Source of the DNA: Oryzias latipes
Taxonomy: Eukaryota; Chordata; Actinopteri; Beloniformes; Adrianichthyidae
Assembly: GCF_002234675.1 (NCBI RefSeq)
Contig: NC_019866.2
Location: forward strand, 5,189,307 to 5,253,306
Direction: 5' to 3'
DNA length: 64,000 nucleotides
Part shown: piece by piece, positions 1-16,800 of the stretch
Layout of the letters: each line of letters opens with the position of its first letter
Position numbering within the stretch: the stretch's first letter is position 1
The notes under the pieces: model-generated
Database searches by the model: none
What the model saw: the letters and a program-made list of their open reading frames with translations, nothing else
Told to the model about the DNA's origin: nothing
Position numbers and translations under genes: made by a program

Positions 1-1774
1 TTAACGTTTTCTGAAGAAATAAAAAAACATTCTGCCTCTTTCTGCTGAATCCCAACCACTAATAAGTCTGGATATATTTATTTTCTATTTTTAGATGGAA
101 AATGGGTGCTTTTACTAAATCTTTACAAGGAAATGAAAAGTTTACCATCTTTTTCCTCAATAAACCATATTTCTATGCTGATCGGAGAGATAATAATGCT
201 GACTTCCATAAGTGTTGTGCTTTATCCACCTCTTTGCTCGCTCTCGCCTTATGTAAGGTGAACTGCAGCCGCCTGCAGCTACAGGCGGTGATCTCCCCTT
301 GCAGTGAAACCCAACACCCCTGCTCAGCTCCAGGCCTTGGTGGCATACAGCCTGCGCCCCCACCACCACCACCTGCCCCCCCTTTTCCACGGAAATGCTA
401 ACTTAAGATGAACAGGTTGCTGTTCTCTTGTTTGAGTTCCACGAATAAATTGTTAATTTAATTGGTTTTCTGACTAAATCTGCCAACTTGCAGCAATATT
501 TTGGTCAAACACAGACATGACAAGCAGGAGATCTCAGAGACATTTCAAAGTGTAAAGCATTTATTATTAGGACTAATGTGAAAATGTATGTTTAGAAGCA
601 ATAAATACCCACCTCTACAACGAGTTTTGTACACAAATGTTCAGGCATAAATGTGTCTGCATGTGTTTTCCAAAACTGTGGACGTCAGCATTCCTGCAGC
701 AGAAAGCACAATGGAGCCGGAACAAAGAGGCAGAAGCGACAGACTCAGTTCAGCAGATGAATCTGAATGGAAGTATTAGCTGCAAAGTTCACAAAGATCC
801 AAGTTTCACGATTTTAATCAGTTTCAGCCACAACACAGGACGGAAGTTTAAGCACAAACAGGGGTTCCAAATATCACTGAGACAAAGTTTCACTGATTCT
901 ACTCTCATTTATGTCCTTGCAGTCAAAGCATTTGGTAGCTGGGTGGGACCACACTTTTGCAAAGAGCGAAAGTCATCTAACGAGTTGGAGGATTGTGGAT
1001 TGGAGGGGGAGAGTGCAATTGAGGCTCAGCAGGGATCATAGACTCCTAATCCTGCAGCATGAGTTGATACAAGCCTGAACCACAGCCAGTTGACCAGTAC
1101 AGCAGAAGAGTCTGATGCTCATGTCCAAGTTTATGTCTGAACTTTGGCAGTGCAGCTATATTCAAGTAAACTTATTCAGAGGATCCCAGCACATTTTTTT
1201 AACCAAATTGGGAAAAATCTCTTCCTTTTCTCCTCCTTATGTCACCCAAACACCGGTTGATTTCCCTTTTAATTCTTAGTTCTTAACTAACCAACACTTT
1301 ATACAGACTAAATGTTCACAAATTATGTAAAAATAATCTCCAACAGCAAAGTAAACCGATTAAAGGGCTGGCTAAGAATAAGCCTTCAACCAATTACACC
1401 TACCTTGCTGAGGAACCTGCTCTTAAATCCTGCGTGGATCTGTGTAACTCAAGGACACTGCCTCATAGTACTTTCCTGCACGCCCCAAAAGAAGTCTGTC
1501 ACAATGAATCATTAATGCCATGGTTTGCACAACACTGTACCTTCATCCGGCGGTAAGATTAAGAGTGAGGCTTTAAACGCAGATCTGAATAATACGCATC
1601 AGGAAGGAGAAGCAAATCTAAAGAATCCAGACAGTTCAAACATCCACCCAGAGGCCCAAACATGTATTACATGGAAGAAGTATTCCAGGATATTTGATAA
1701 ACGTGTGAAAGAAGTATATTCTACATGTAAACACAAACTGCATGCACGGCATTGACAAAAATGGGTGCGTAATT

Positions 1775-1881
1775 CGTGCGTAAAACGAGTCGAAGGTGTG
1801 GAATTTTATGCTGTGAATCAATTTACGCACGATGCTGTGTTCACATTACATTTCAGATCAAGATGATACAATGTGAACAGC
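1775..1881. repeat. Small fold-back (nested inverted repeat)
   Basis: CGTGCGTAAA at 1775-1784 is matched by its exact reverse complement TTTACGCACG at 1822-1831. Immediately after, TTCACATT (1840-1847) pairs with AATGTGAA (1870-1877), within slightly longer imperfect arms (TGCTGTGTTCACATT and AATGTGAACAGCA). Words such as GTGTTCACA and GTGAACAGC recur at the ends of hAT-like miniature elements in fish, so this may be a shrunken element. Its origin is an inference. Confidence 0.4.
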
Positions 1882-2280
1882 ACGCGCTGCAGCATGTCAG
1901 CCTAACAGGAAAGTGGTCATTCAGCTTGAGAGATTGAACTCAAAATTCGGTCCGTTTTCTCTCTGAGCGGCGTTTAGAAGTAAGTGAAAAACGAAAATAA
2001 ATTAAATGAATAAGACTTGGTGAAAACTTACCTGCAGTGCGCGCAGTGCGGCTGTCTGAGCCGGAGAGCCTCCCCACTGTGGTCCTTCTCTGCGCCGAGC
2101 TCCAATTGTAGTCACTCACAGCTGCGGATTGCGTTCCGTATTAAGGGGGAGAGTATAAATAGCAATGATGGGCAAACCGTGGGGCACCCTTTCTACTGTA
2201 CGGGAAGAATCTGTAAATATGTCAGCTACTCATCGACCCACCCCGATGGAAGATGGAGACAAAAATGCCATTGAAGAAGT

Positions 2281-2600
2281 TTGTAGGTGTGACGTAGAAC
2301 CTACAACTGTAACCCTCAAGCCTGCTCCGCTCCATTCTGATCCATCCACTTGTACACAAATAACTTTTCTTTTTTTGTGAAATTTGGGATTTTAGTGTGT
2401 GATTTCGCCTTTTAATGGGCTTCGGCCTGTTGGCGAAAATGCATAAATAGATCCTTGTTTTCCTAATCCAAGCTGGCATCTGGCTCAAAACTGCACAGCT
2501 GGATAGCTCCAATATCGCTCGCCATTTTTGTTGCACCTGTAAGTTAGGTTGTGGTTTGAGGGGTTGTAAGCTGTAAATAAAACATAAAAGAGAAGCAATT
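2281..2600 (-). mobile_element. Miniature TTAA transposon family, decayed copy 1
   Basis: The stretch shares the diagnostic core of the family: CTCCATTCTGAT, GCATCTGGCTCAAAACTG, CTGGATAGCTCCAATAT and CGCCATTTTTGTTGCACC, in minus orientation. About 90 bp of foreign sequence (around 2370-2445) interrupts it, and the terminal repeats are not recognisable. Intergenic, non-autonomous and non-coding. Confidence 0.6.
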
Positions 2601-3608
2601 GATCCATAAAGTTATTTAAAAAATCCTCCTTTGAACTTTAAATATAGTGAGGGACATTTGGATTCCCAAGGGCAGGAAATTGGGTTCTATGAGATAGATT
2701 TCAAAATAACATGTCTTAAAAATATATATAATTGTAGGTTGTTTTTTTTTACCAATCCAGGTTTTGCAGACAGACATGAACCTTCAACCACAAATAGTTA
2801 CGATTTCAAAAAGATCTCAAAAACTGCAAGAAACTAAAAATGTCCAACTTTATATTAGATCATGTAAAATCGAAAAGAATTTCAAGACAAAGATGTTATT
2901 TATCCGGATTTGACTGAGTTATGGTTGAATTAGGGGAAATGAAAGACTTAAATGTCATAACTACTTCCGCAGCGCCCCCTTTCTTTCACACTCTGAAGTT
3001 TCTGCATTTGAAAAAACCAAACAAAAGATGTTTTTAAAAACATTTTTTTAGAACAGTGCAACTTGTAGAAAAATATTTTTACAATCTGTCGATACAAAAA
3101 TTAAATACAGGGGTAATCTGTGCTTTTTACCCCATAAATACCCTCTCAGAAACAAAACATAAAGACCTGAGCTTTTTCCTTCGTTTCCAAAAATATACTT
3201 CAATCAACTTAAACTTGCTCACAAAAACGTATACTTCTTAAAATTGAAATTCTTTTTCCGAAATCAACCCCCAGCAATAACAAAATAGCTTTTACATTCA
3301 GCAGGAACCCAACCGACACACAAATCTTTAACTAAAGGAACAACTTTCTGTTCTTCTGTTCATTTAAGAACTAAAACTCAGAAAGGAAACCACAGTTTAA
3401 GTTTTCAAAACAACTCCTGAATTCTTCCACAAGTCAAGCGCATCCCACACATTGAACCCCACATTAAAGCCTCTCATGATGCTGAAGAATTGAAGTTTTC
3501 ACAGCTGATTAACAAACCAGCCTATGAGAAGAAATGGATGCTGGGCTTGACGGCGCAGAATCTCAGAGAAGCAGCTGGCGTCTTCCTCCTCCTGCTCCTT
3601 CCGTCTCC

Positions 3609-6644
<3,036 letters not shown>

Positions 6645-7856
6645 GGCCGCTGTACACCGAATTCAAAAGTTGAAGAAAAACTCCGGATAAATGTGGATGT
6701 TTTTTCCGATGACAGTCGTTAGATTGAAAGCTTTTCCTTCCTTTAGCTGCATTCAGAGTAAGCTAGCTTTCGAGACTGCCTCAACGCACGCAATAAACCA
6801 GATTATTGAGATTTGCAAAAGGAAAACAGCTAAACAATGCAATAACAATCATATAATGTTACAATTAGCAACTGCAAAGAAATGCACAGGCTGCTTTTTT
6901 TTCTAATTTACCCCCAGAATCCTTGGCGCGCAGCCCCCACAATCCTCCTGCAGAAACGTGCGCATATCATATCAGCTTTACAATATTAGAAAAGCACACC
7001 CCTTTTTATTTGTCAACTAATCAGAAAGCTTAGATTCTACATTAAATAAAAAAAACACTGCTGATTCATGTGGAAAAGATGTTTTCAAAGCATGACTCCA
7101 GATAAACAAACACATGATTTCTGCTGTTAATGAAGCAAAAGAAAGAAGACACATTACAGCCACTTATATATTAAATTCGGGTTTATTTCTACAGGATGTA
7201 AATAATAACAAAATTAGGCACAAAGTAAAACATCAAAAAACTACTACAATGAAAAGAATTTTGTTTTTGACATGTTCTGATGATGGAAAACATTTTTGTT
7301 GCACGGGTAACGTTAGGTTGGTTGTGGTTAGCTGGCAGTGGATGATGGGAAGTGGGGGAGGACTTACACCATGCAAACAGTCCCGTCCACAACTCAGAGA
7401 CAAATTTCTAATGAACCCTAGTTGCTATGCAACCACTATGTGCTAGAAAACAAGTTATTTTGATTTGGCTAAAAACGGCATCATCATAATTTTTTAGATC
7501 AAAGTATGATTGGAGTCATTAAACTGTCCAAATTACCCAACAATGTAACACTTAAAACAGTAAACATGCAGATTTGAAACGCTGGAATGACTGAATTTCT
7601 CTGGAAATAAGCATCAAGTTATGATTATTGTTATTTGAGATGTACTTTTATTTACTTTTATTTTATTATTAATTATTATTTATTTTGAAAACGTTCAGTG
7701 TGTTGCACTACACTAATGATCACATCCATGAGTCCATCTCACGACCGGCCGTTTAGTTTACATCGTCTCTGTTGAGTGTCTGATACCCCCCCCCCCAAAT
7801 AAATGTTCTACTTTTTTGTGTCATGGCACCGCAGACGAACAAGAGTAAATCAGCCT
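6645..7856. other. Interval between cdk21 start and retsat stop
   Basis: Contains the cdk21 5' flank, with no clear TATA box near its ATG, and the retsat 3' flank. On the minus strand AATAAA-type signals occur at about 7645-7685 (seen as TTTATT on plus) and one overlaps the retsat stop codon, so retsat transcripts may end close by. A miniature transposon copy lies at 7235-7542 and a C-run at about 7788-7796. No gene seen. Confidence 0.5.
7235..7542 (-). mobile_element. Miniature TTAA transposon family, copy 2 (internally deleted)
   Basis: Family landmarks in minus orientation: TTTTTGACATGTTCT, TTTGTTGCACGGGTAACGTTAGGTTGG, CGTCCACAACTCAGAGACAAATT-like segment, GGCTAAAAACGGCATCATCATAAT, and the terminal GATTGGAGTCATTAA. 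The central ORF-derived part is missing. It lies between cdk21 and retsat. Confidence 0.65.
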
Positions 7857-10800
7857 TTATTCTCCTTTCATCTTCTTGCTGAGATGTTTCATTCTCTTCG
7901 CCAGAGCGATGGCGTCCAGGTGGAGGTTGCGGTTGAGAATGACCGAGCCGCAGGACAGGGCTCCGGCGAGGGCGCCGCCAAATCCACACGTAAACAAATC
8001 CTGGCCTGTAAAAATAAAAACAAAAAAATAAAATATGACTTTGAGATAAACACAGCGCACGCGGGTTTAAAGCTATGGACCATTTGATGGACGAGGCGGA
8101 CTCACCTGTCAGGTAGAGATTCTTCAGAGGAGTCTGAGGTCTCATCAAAGTGTTGAACTCGGGATCAAAGCGAGTCATGCCGTGATCTATGCCGTAGACC
8201 TCACCTTTGGGGGCTCCAATGTAATGCATGTTTGTTAGTGGGGTTCCAGCATCAATGTACTCAATCTGCATCCACAGAAAAAGACAAGAAACCTGCATCA
8301 GGACAACCCGCCACAGCCCGGATTCACAGCATTTCCTGTTTGAATTCTTATCTCTTCAAAATAATTCTGATTAAAATTTCCCAAAATCAGGAGGGAGACG
8401 GTCAAACATCGAACGTATGTCTACGTGAACAAAACCATCAAGTTGCAGTAATATATTACACAAAAAAGCTCTGAAAGAAGAACCCAAAAGACCTTGTTTT
8501 TCAAATTCCTCTGCAGCAAATGTTTGCAAATAAAGTTGTTGTTTCTTTTTTTAAAACCATCAGGATTCTGGAGTTTGTTTTTAAGAAAGACTACGTTTAA
8601 AGTTCTGCATCAAACAATGAGGTTCCTCGACAGCACAGAGCTTCACAGACGTTACACGGATTCATGGTGCAGAGAATTAAAAATACAATATATGTCGTCA
8701 AGCCTAAAGTCTGAAGAGTAAAATAGCGGACAACTTGAAAAAGACAGATAAAAAAGAAGACTATAAAACAGACTTCCATGTAAATGATGACGAGTCGCCT
8801 AACAAGGCTAAAAGATTTGTTTGTGAAAACTTTCCAATTTGAAAGAGTTTAGCTGCACCACATTTCTACAGGAAGCATCTTTCACCTTATCTCTGGTGAT
8901 CTTGGGGAACACTTCCAGAACCACCTCCAGAGCGGCGTCAATGAACTTCTGCTTCAGCGCTTTATAGTCGGCACTCCTGTTGGTCACCTTCTCGTCCTTC
9001 CACTGCTCGAACCACTCAAAGGGGGCAAAGCTGACCAGCGTCATGGTGGACTTTCCTGTTGTGAGGAAGAGGAAGAAACAAAATTCTTCAGAGCGGCGTG
9101 GCTTTGTGAAATACTGGTTCTGATCTCAAGACCCTACCTGGAGATCTCTCATTCCAGGTGGAATCTTTAGCGGACGGTGAGGACGCAAACAGCACAGGCA
9201 GGTTCTTACAAGACTCCTCCCTGTCTCCTCTGAAATAATTGTCCAGCCTTTAAAAGAAAGCCAGAGGATTTGGTCAACCTAATATGCAACAGCGCAAAAT
9301 TCAACACAAAAATGGAGGCAAAAAACAAAACTGAGAATCTGCATTTGTCCATAACTCAGAATTCAAAGTCACAAACATTTCCTCATAATTGTTATCAGGA
9401 AAAATCCAGTAGTTGTCTGCTTTCAGGCCCAGCTCTTCCTTGGTTCCATTTAGGCCCAGAAAGATGCTCAGGCCACTGCCACCGTGCTTCACCATACTGA
9501 GCTGCTTCTGGATGGCTGCACAAACACACAGGAAACTGACGTGTCAATCCAAGAGATGGAACAGAAGGAGGAACTCTCTCTGCCCAACCTGGCGTGGCCT
9601 GGAGCTCCTTGGGCAGCAATTTCTCATAGGTGTTGAAGATGCCTGCATTCGAGATGACCATAGGGGCGTGGATGTGAACTTCCTCCTGACCTTTCAACAC
9701 ACTCACACCTGAAACCAAAAAAAAATAGAAGCTGTAGGTCAGACATGTCCACAGTCCGGTCTGCGTTCAACTTTCCACCAGGCCACAGGCTGCTGTCACA
9801 AAATCAATACTATGAGGCACCCTGCATTTTCTAAAAACTGTGTGTACAATTTCTTGATTGTGGTTAGCTAAATTCCACTGTTTGCTGTTGAAAACCTATG
9901 GCAGTGCGGTCGTGCTGCTTTTCTGCGTCACTTCATTTTTACAATGTCAACAGTAACTACAAAAAGGGAAGATGACATCGAGAGCTGCTGCTTCCAGGAC
10001 AAGTGGAAATTGGTAGTTTTTTTTTCCTGTGAAATACAAAACTACTGTGTCTGCCTCATATGCCCAGTGACTGTTGCTGTTTTCAAGAAATTCAACACAA
10101 AGAGTCAGAAGAGAAATGCTAACTACTACAAGCTAACTGGGAAGGAAATGTGCAAAAAATTGACAAATATTCAGTAATTTTGTTAAAAACCTTTTTAAAT
10201 GTATTGGAGTTCTATGTGAAGAAATGAAAAGTGTGTAAAATGTTCTAAAAAAGGCCCACTCTGATCATCTTTTGATCTAATTTCAAAGCGATTGCAGTGG
10301 TTTTTAATTATGATTATGAAAAACCTGTGTCAATTTTCTAGGGCATAATTTCTGCAGAGCAGCAGTAGTTCAATAGAAACTCACCTCTGAGTTGTGGGTG
10401 GGTAAATTGGTATGGTATAAGCCTGCCCCCATTCCCCATCATCCGTTTGTTTACACTCTCTCCGGCTAGCTTACAGCCCCTCACTCCCCCAATAAAACAT
10501 TATCGATGCAACAAAAATGGCGAGCAGTATCCGAGTTATCCAGCCGTAGAGTTTAGAGCCAGATGCCAGCTTGGATGAGGAAGACAAAGCCGTACGTGGA
10601 TCCATTTGTCTGCAAGTGGATGCATCAGAATGGAGCGGAGCAGGGAGCTTGTGGCTCGCTGTTTTAGGTCCTACATCATGTCTACAATTTGAATACAGAA
10701 ATGCCATTTTAATCTTAGCTTTCTTTATGCATGTGCTCCAACGTTGGAAACATGCCACAAGAACATGAGTGGGTCTTTAAAAAGTTTGCCTTTAATGCTA

Positions 10801-13800
10801 TTAAAACATTTCAAAGAATGTCAGCCGAAATGGTAGGACCTCTTTGCAAAAAGTTTGGACACCCCTGCTGTAGATGGAGTGATCGGCTGTGAGGAAAGTT
10901 TTACTCACCGCAAGCTTCCTGTGCACTGTTGAATAAGATGCGGTTGACTGGGGCTCTAACAAGAACGGCGCCCCCTGCCTTCTCAACGATGGGGATCATG
11001 TTATAGGCAATCTGACTTGATCCACCTTTGGGGTACCAGGCGCCGCGCATGTAGTGAGCGGTGATCAGGCTGTGCATGGAAAAGCTGGCATCTTTGGGCG
11101 GGTTTCCTGCAGATCAGTGGGAGAAGACAGGAAATGTGAGCTGTAGGCAGACGAGGAATCCACGCAGCGCAGAGACGAGCAGCCGAACGTACCATAGGTG
11201 CCAAAGATGTAAGTTAAAACGGCCCGCAGGTCTTTGTTGGCAGTCAACTCGTTGACCACATCTGCTAAGGTGCGGGGAGCCATCTTGTAGAAGGTGGACA
11301 CGTATTTGAGGAGGCCACTGCTGATCAAGAGCTTTGCCACCATGACGGGCATGAGCTTCAGCATAGCCACTATCCAAATCCCATTGCCGGTTGTCTGTAG
11401 ACAGAAGAGGTGATGCACAGATCATGTCTCTGTTTATGGAAAAATAGGAACTAAAGTTAAAACAATAAAGACATAAAAGATTAAAAGCAACGGCAAAGAC
11501 AACAATGAAATGGAAGGAAAGTTTGAGGAGGCCCGATATGGGGAGTCCAAACTTTTTGCAAAGAGTGCCAGATTTGGTGAGGTTCAACCATTCGGCCTGA
11601 CATTCTTTGAACTATTTGCAAATAAACTATTAAAAGACCGAATATGATGAAAATCGTGTTTTTAACTTGTTCATGTGGCATTTTTCTCACGATTAAGGAC
11701 ACGATTAAGGCGTAAAATTACATTTCTGTGTATTTCTTTGTTAAAAATCGTTGGAAATCATGAGCAGACGAAAAAAAAAAGGCTTTGAAAAATGCTTATG
11801 GGCGTGACAAAAAACCTGCAACAGCAAGCCACAAGCTCCCGGCGCCACTCCATTCTGATGCATTCACTTTTCCGTGCAGGACTTCATTTTCCTTGTCTGA
11901 GCTAGCATCTGGCTCAAAACCGAGCAGCTGGATAGCTCCAATATTGCTCACCATTTATGTTTTTTGCTCTGCTAATAATCTAGCCACAGGGGTTGCAAGC
12001 CAGTTACTTCTGTGCCGGTCCCAAGCCCGGATAAATAGAGAGGGTTGCGTCAGGAAGGGCATCCGGCGTAAAAATTGCCAAAATAACCATGCGAATCATC
12101 CACAACACTTTAGACATACCGGATCGGTCGAGGCCCGGGTCAACAACGACCGCCACCGATGCTGTTAACCTACAGGGTGTCGGTGGAAATTTGACTACTG
12201 TTGGTCGAAGAAAGAGGGGAGGCAGAAGGGTCCGTGGCCAGAGAGAGAAGGGAAAAGGCAGGAACATAGGTTTGAGAATAGGGACTCTTAACGTTGGCAC
12301 AATGACAGGGAAAGGCAGAGAGCTGGCAGACATGATGGAGAGAAGGAAGGTAGATGTACTGTGTGTGCAGGAGACAAGGTGGAAGGGCAGCAAGGCACGT
12401 AGTATTGGAGGAGGATACAAACTGTTCTATCATGGTGTTGATAGGAAGAGAAACGGGGTAGGAGTGATTCTGAAGGGGGAGTTTGTAAACAGTGTTCTAG
12501 AGGTGAAAAGAGTCTCAGACAGGATGATGAGCTTAAAGTTAGAAATTGAAGGGGTGATGGTGAATGTAGTCAGTGGGTATGCGCCACAGGTTGGCTGTGA
12601 GTTAGAAGTGAAGGAGAGATTCTGGAGTGAGTTGGATGAGGTCATAGAGAGTATCCCCAGAGGAGAGAGAGTTGTTATTGGAGCAGACTTTAATGGGCAT
12701 GTTGGTGAGGGCAACAGAGGTGATGAGGAGGTGATGGGCAGGTTTGGTGTGAAGGAAAGGAATCTGGAGGGACAGATGGTGGTGGACTTTGCAAAGAGGA
12801 TGGAAATGGCTGTAGTCAACACTTACTTCCAGAAGAGAGAGGAACATAGAGTGACATACAGAAGTGGAGGTAGGAGTACTCACGTGGACTACATCCTATG
12901 TAGACGAGGTCATTTGAGAGAGGTTAATGACTGCAAAGTGGTGGTAGGAGAGAGTGTAGCCAGACAGCACCGCATGGTGGTGTGTAAGATGATTCTGGAG
13001 GTCAGGAAGAAGAAGAGAGGGAAAACAGAAAAGAAGACCAAGTGGTGGAAGCTACAGAATGAAGAAACTTGTGAGGAATTTAGGCAGAAGTTGAGACAGG
13101 TCCTGGGTGGTCAGAATGAGCTTCCAGATGACTGGGAAACTACAGCAGAGATTATCAGGGAAACAGGTAGGAAGGTGCTAGGTGTGTCATCTGGAAAGAG
13201 GAAAGAAGGTAAAGAGACTTGGTGGTGGAATGAGGAAGTACAGGACTGCGTCCAGAGGAAGAGGTTGGCTAAAAGGAAGTGGGATGTAGAAAGGACTGAG
13301 GAAGGTAGACAGGAGTACAAGGAAGAGCAGCGTAGAGTGAAGAGAGAGGTGGCAAAGGCCAAACAGAAAGCTTACGATGAGCTATATGACAGGTTAGACA
13401 CAAAGGAAGGAGAGAAGGACTTGTACAGACTAGCCAGACAGAGAGACAGAGATGGGAAGGACGTGCAACAGATAAGGGTGATTAAGGACAGAGATGGAAA
13501 GGTGCTAACAACCCAGGAGAGTGTACAGAAAAGATGGAAGGAGTATTTTGAGGAGCTGATGAACGAGGAAAATGACAGGGAAAGAAGGGAGGAAGATGTG
13601 GTTGTTGTGGAGCAGGAAGTAGCAGAGATTGGAAAGGATGAGGTTAGGAAGGCTCTGAAAAGGATGAAGAGCGGAAAGGCCGTTGGTCCTGATGACCTAC
13701 CTGTGGAGGTATGGAAGTGCTTAGGAGAGACAGCAGTGGAATTTCTAACGAGTTTGTTCAATAGGATTCTAGAGAGTGAGAAAATGCCTGAGGAATGGAG

Positions 13801-16800
13801 GAGAAGCGTTCTGGTCCCGATCTTCAAGAACAAGGGTGACACGCAGAACTGCAGCAACTATAGAGGAATCAAGTTGATGAGCCACACAATGAAGCTGTGG
13901 GAAAGAGTAGTGGAAGCCAGGCTTAGGAAGAAGGTGGAGATTTGTGAGCAGCAGTATGGTTTCATGCCCCGTAAGAGCACCACTGATGCCATTTTTGCTT
14001 TGAGAATGTTGATGGAAAAGTACAGAGAAGGTCAGAAGGAGCTGCATTGTGTGTTCGTAGATTTAGAGAAGGCGTATGACAGGGTGCCGAGGGAGGAGCT
14101 GTGGTACTGTATGAGGTCGTCTGGAGTGGCAGAGAAGTATGTCAGAGTAGTTCAGGACATGTATGAGAGAAGTATGACGGTGGTGAGATGTGCTGTAGGT
14201 CAGACAGAGGAGTTCAAGGTGGAGGTGGGACTACACCAAGGATCAGCTTTGAGTCCTTTTTTGTTTGCTATGCTGATGGACAGGCTGACAGACGAGGTAA
14301 GACAGGAATCTCCCTGGACAATGATGTTTGCGGATGACATCGTAATTTGCAGTGAGAGTAGAGAGCAGGTGGAGGAACAGCTAGAGAGGTGGAGGTTTGC
14401 TCTGGAAAGAAGAGGCATGAAGGTCAGTCGTAGTAAGACAGAATACATGTGTCTGAACGAGAGGGATCAAGGTAGAAGCGTTAGGTTACAGGGGGCTGAG
14501 GTGAAGAAGGTTCAGGAGTTTAAGTACTTGGGGTCAACAGTTCAGTGTGATGGGGAGTGTGGAAAAGAGGTGAAGAGGCGAGTGCAGGCAGGTTGGAGCG
14601 GGTGGAGGAAAGTGTCAGGAGTGTTGTGTGACAGAAGAGTGTCAGCAAGACTCAAAGGAAAGGTGTACAAGACAGTGGTGAGACCAGCTCTGCTCTATGG
14701 GTTAGAGACGGTAGCAGTGAGACAGAGACAAGAGGCTGAGATGGAGGTAGCGGAGATGAAGATGTTGAGGTTCTCCTTAGGAGTGACCAGGTTAGACAGG
14801 ATAAGGAACGAGTACATCAGAGGGACGGCTCATGTTGCCTGTGTTAGCGACAAAGTCAGAGAAGCCAGACTGAGATGGTTTGGACATGTTCAGAGGAGGG
14901 ATAGTGGATATATTGGTAGAAGGATGTTGGAGATGGAGCTGCCTAGCAGGAGGGCAAGAGGACGGCCAAAGAGGAGATACATGGATGTCTTGACAGAGGA
15001 CATGAAGTTGGCTAATGTTAGGGTAGAAGATGTCCATGATAGAGTGAGGTGGAAGAGGATGATTCGCTGTGGCGACGCCTGATGGGAAAAGCCGAAAGAG
15101 AAAGAAGGCTCTGCTAATGTTAAGTTGGGGCTGTAAGGTAGCATGAGAGCGGGTTTACTCCGGTGATTTTGTAATTACGGTTGAAACTATGCGCAAGAAA
15201 ACAGACTTTTTTTTAAAAAACATTTTGGCTAAAAGCGGCATAATAACAATTAAAAGACCACTGGAACCACTTTGATAAAAGATCAAAAGATGATCAGCGT
15301 GAGACTTTAATGAATATTTTATTGTAATGGTATAATTTTAATTTCTTCACATCTACACAAATCTATCTAAATACATTTTTACCCAAATTACTGTGAATTT
15401 GTCACTTTTTCACACTGTTTATTCCTAATTAGCAAGTATCCTCTAGTAGTTGTTAATAAATTCACTAAAAACAGCTACTATCTCTTGGCATGTTCTGCAG
15501 ATTCATTTATTTGGTATTTAATTAAAAAAAGAAAAAAAATCTTCCATTTTCCACTAGTCCTGGAAACAACTTTTTTTTTTAAATTTATATATCCAGTCGA
15601 CATTTTAGCTATAAAGCATCACACCTACTGTGTTGCCACAAGTTTACAACAGCTTACAACGTACTTTAGCCAATCACAATCAAACACAGTTCTTAGAAAA
15701 TTTTGGGTGCAGCATATTTTATGACAGGAGCCTGCTGGAAGTTTGAATGCAGGCGGCCTTGGACTCGTCTGAATTTAAACGTAGGAAGGGACAAGAAAAG
15801 TAAAATGGATAAATCAATTTATTAAATGAGTTGTGTAAATGGCAAGTTAAAAAAGTGATTAATTAAAATGTAAAAATCTCCGCAGATGCAGAAACTCTCA
15901 GATCCACAGATGAAGGAGGCTTAGTGGCTATAAAAAAATACAATGACTTAATAGTCTTTTAAAGTATATTACAGCTTTGATAAAAACATAAATAACTAAA
16001 ATGACCGGCTTCTATGCATGTTTTAAAAGCCTCATATTAAGCAATACAGAAAGAAAGGCACTCCTCTGACCTTTGATTTCAATCTGACGACATCAGCATT
16101 AATCTGGATAAGACAGTTTTAGTGTGTCAACGTTCAGCTCTGAGCACGTAGTTCAGAAGAGCAAAATTGTATACTAAATTGAAATGTTTGCCTCTAACCC
16201 TAACGGCGCATTTGGCCAGCTCACTCAGTTGATACAGACCAGGGACAGGCGGGTGAAGTCATCGATGGCCTTCTCCTCTCCAGGGAAGCGCTTCTTCAGC
16301 TCCTCGGTGAAGCGAGCCTTGCCGCTGTAGATGGGGTAGCAACGGCGGTTTTTTGGTGGTCCCAGCAACACCATGTCAAACGGGTTCTCCAGAGGCTCCC
16401 ACTGCAGCTGTCCGTTAGTCATCTGCTCCAACGTGCAGTAGAACGGCGTGTTCTCTGAAAGCTCGCCCACGTAATGGATTCCTGTGTTTGAACAGCAAGT
16501 ATTACCAGCACACCTTGATTTGTTCCTTTTGCAAAGACAAAACACCAAATTCTGACACATCTCAAAGACAAAAGTCGTTTTCTAACCAACGTCAAACTCA
16601 AAGCCCTTCTCAGTGAAAGTGTGGCAGCATCCTCCGGCTCGGTCGTGCTGCTCCAGAACCAAAACTCGCTTCCCAACTTTAGCCAGCAGGACAGCAAGTC
16701 CGAGTCCACCGACGCCACTGCCGATGATGATCGCATCGAGGTTCTCTGGGACCTTACTGGCCACGAAACCTACAGGGGGGACAGAGAAAAAATGTGCCTA

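Larger units (their letters stand above)
1..3608. other. Intergenic stretch downstream of cdk21, no gene recognised
   Basis: I find no open frame with recognisable protein similarity or consistent splice borders on either strand. The part next to 3608 presumably includes the cdk21 3' UTR, but no poly(A) site can be fixed. It holds a small fold-back sequence at 1775-1881 and a decayed miniature-transposon copy at about 2281-2600, listed separately. The remainder is AT-rich and looks like ordinary non-coding fish DNA. Confidence 0.6.
11634..15306 (-). mobile_element. Miniature TTAA transposon copy 4, split by the RTE LINE
   Basis: TTAA at 11630-11633 and 15307-15310 border family-type ends (AAGACCGAATATGATG and TGATCAGCGTGAGACT). 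The left part runs to about 11976 and the right part resumes at 15108; together they rebuild an ordinary family member of about 540 bp. The break falls in the motif that reads TTGCACCGTTAATGTTAGG in the 59-kb copy. The left part encodes on minus a P2X7-C-like start ([12 protein letters not shown]). It lies inside retsat intron 3. Confidence 0.75.

Noticed and set aside
12004-15144. Many minus-strand ORFs opposite the RTE ORF
   Set aside because: They are antisense shadows of the LINE, rich in Ser/Leu/Phe from its purine-rich coding strand.
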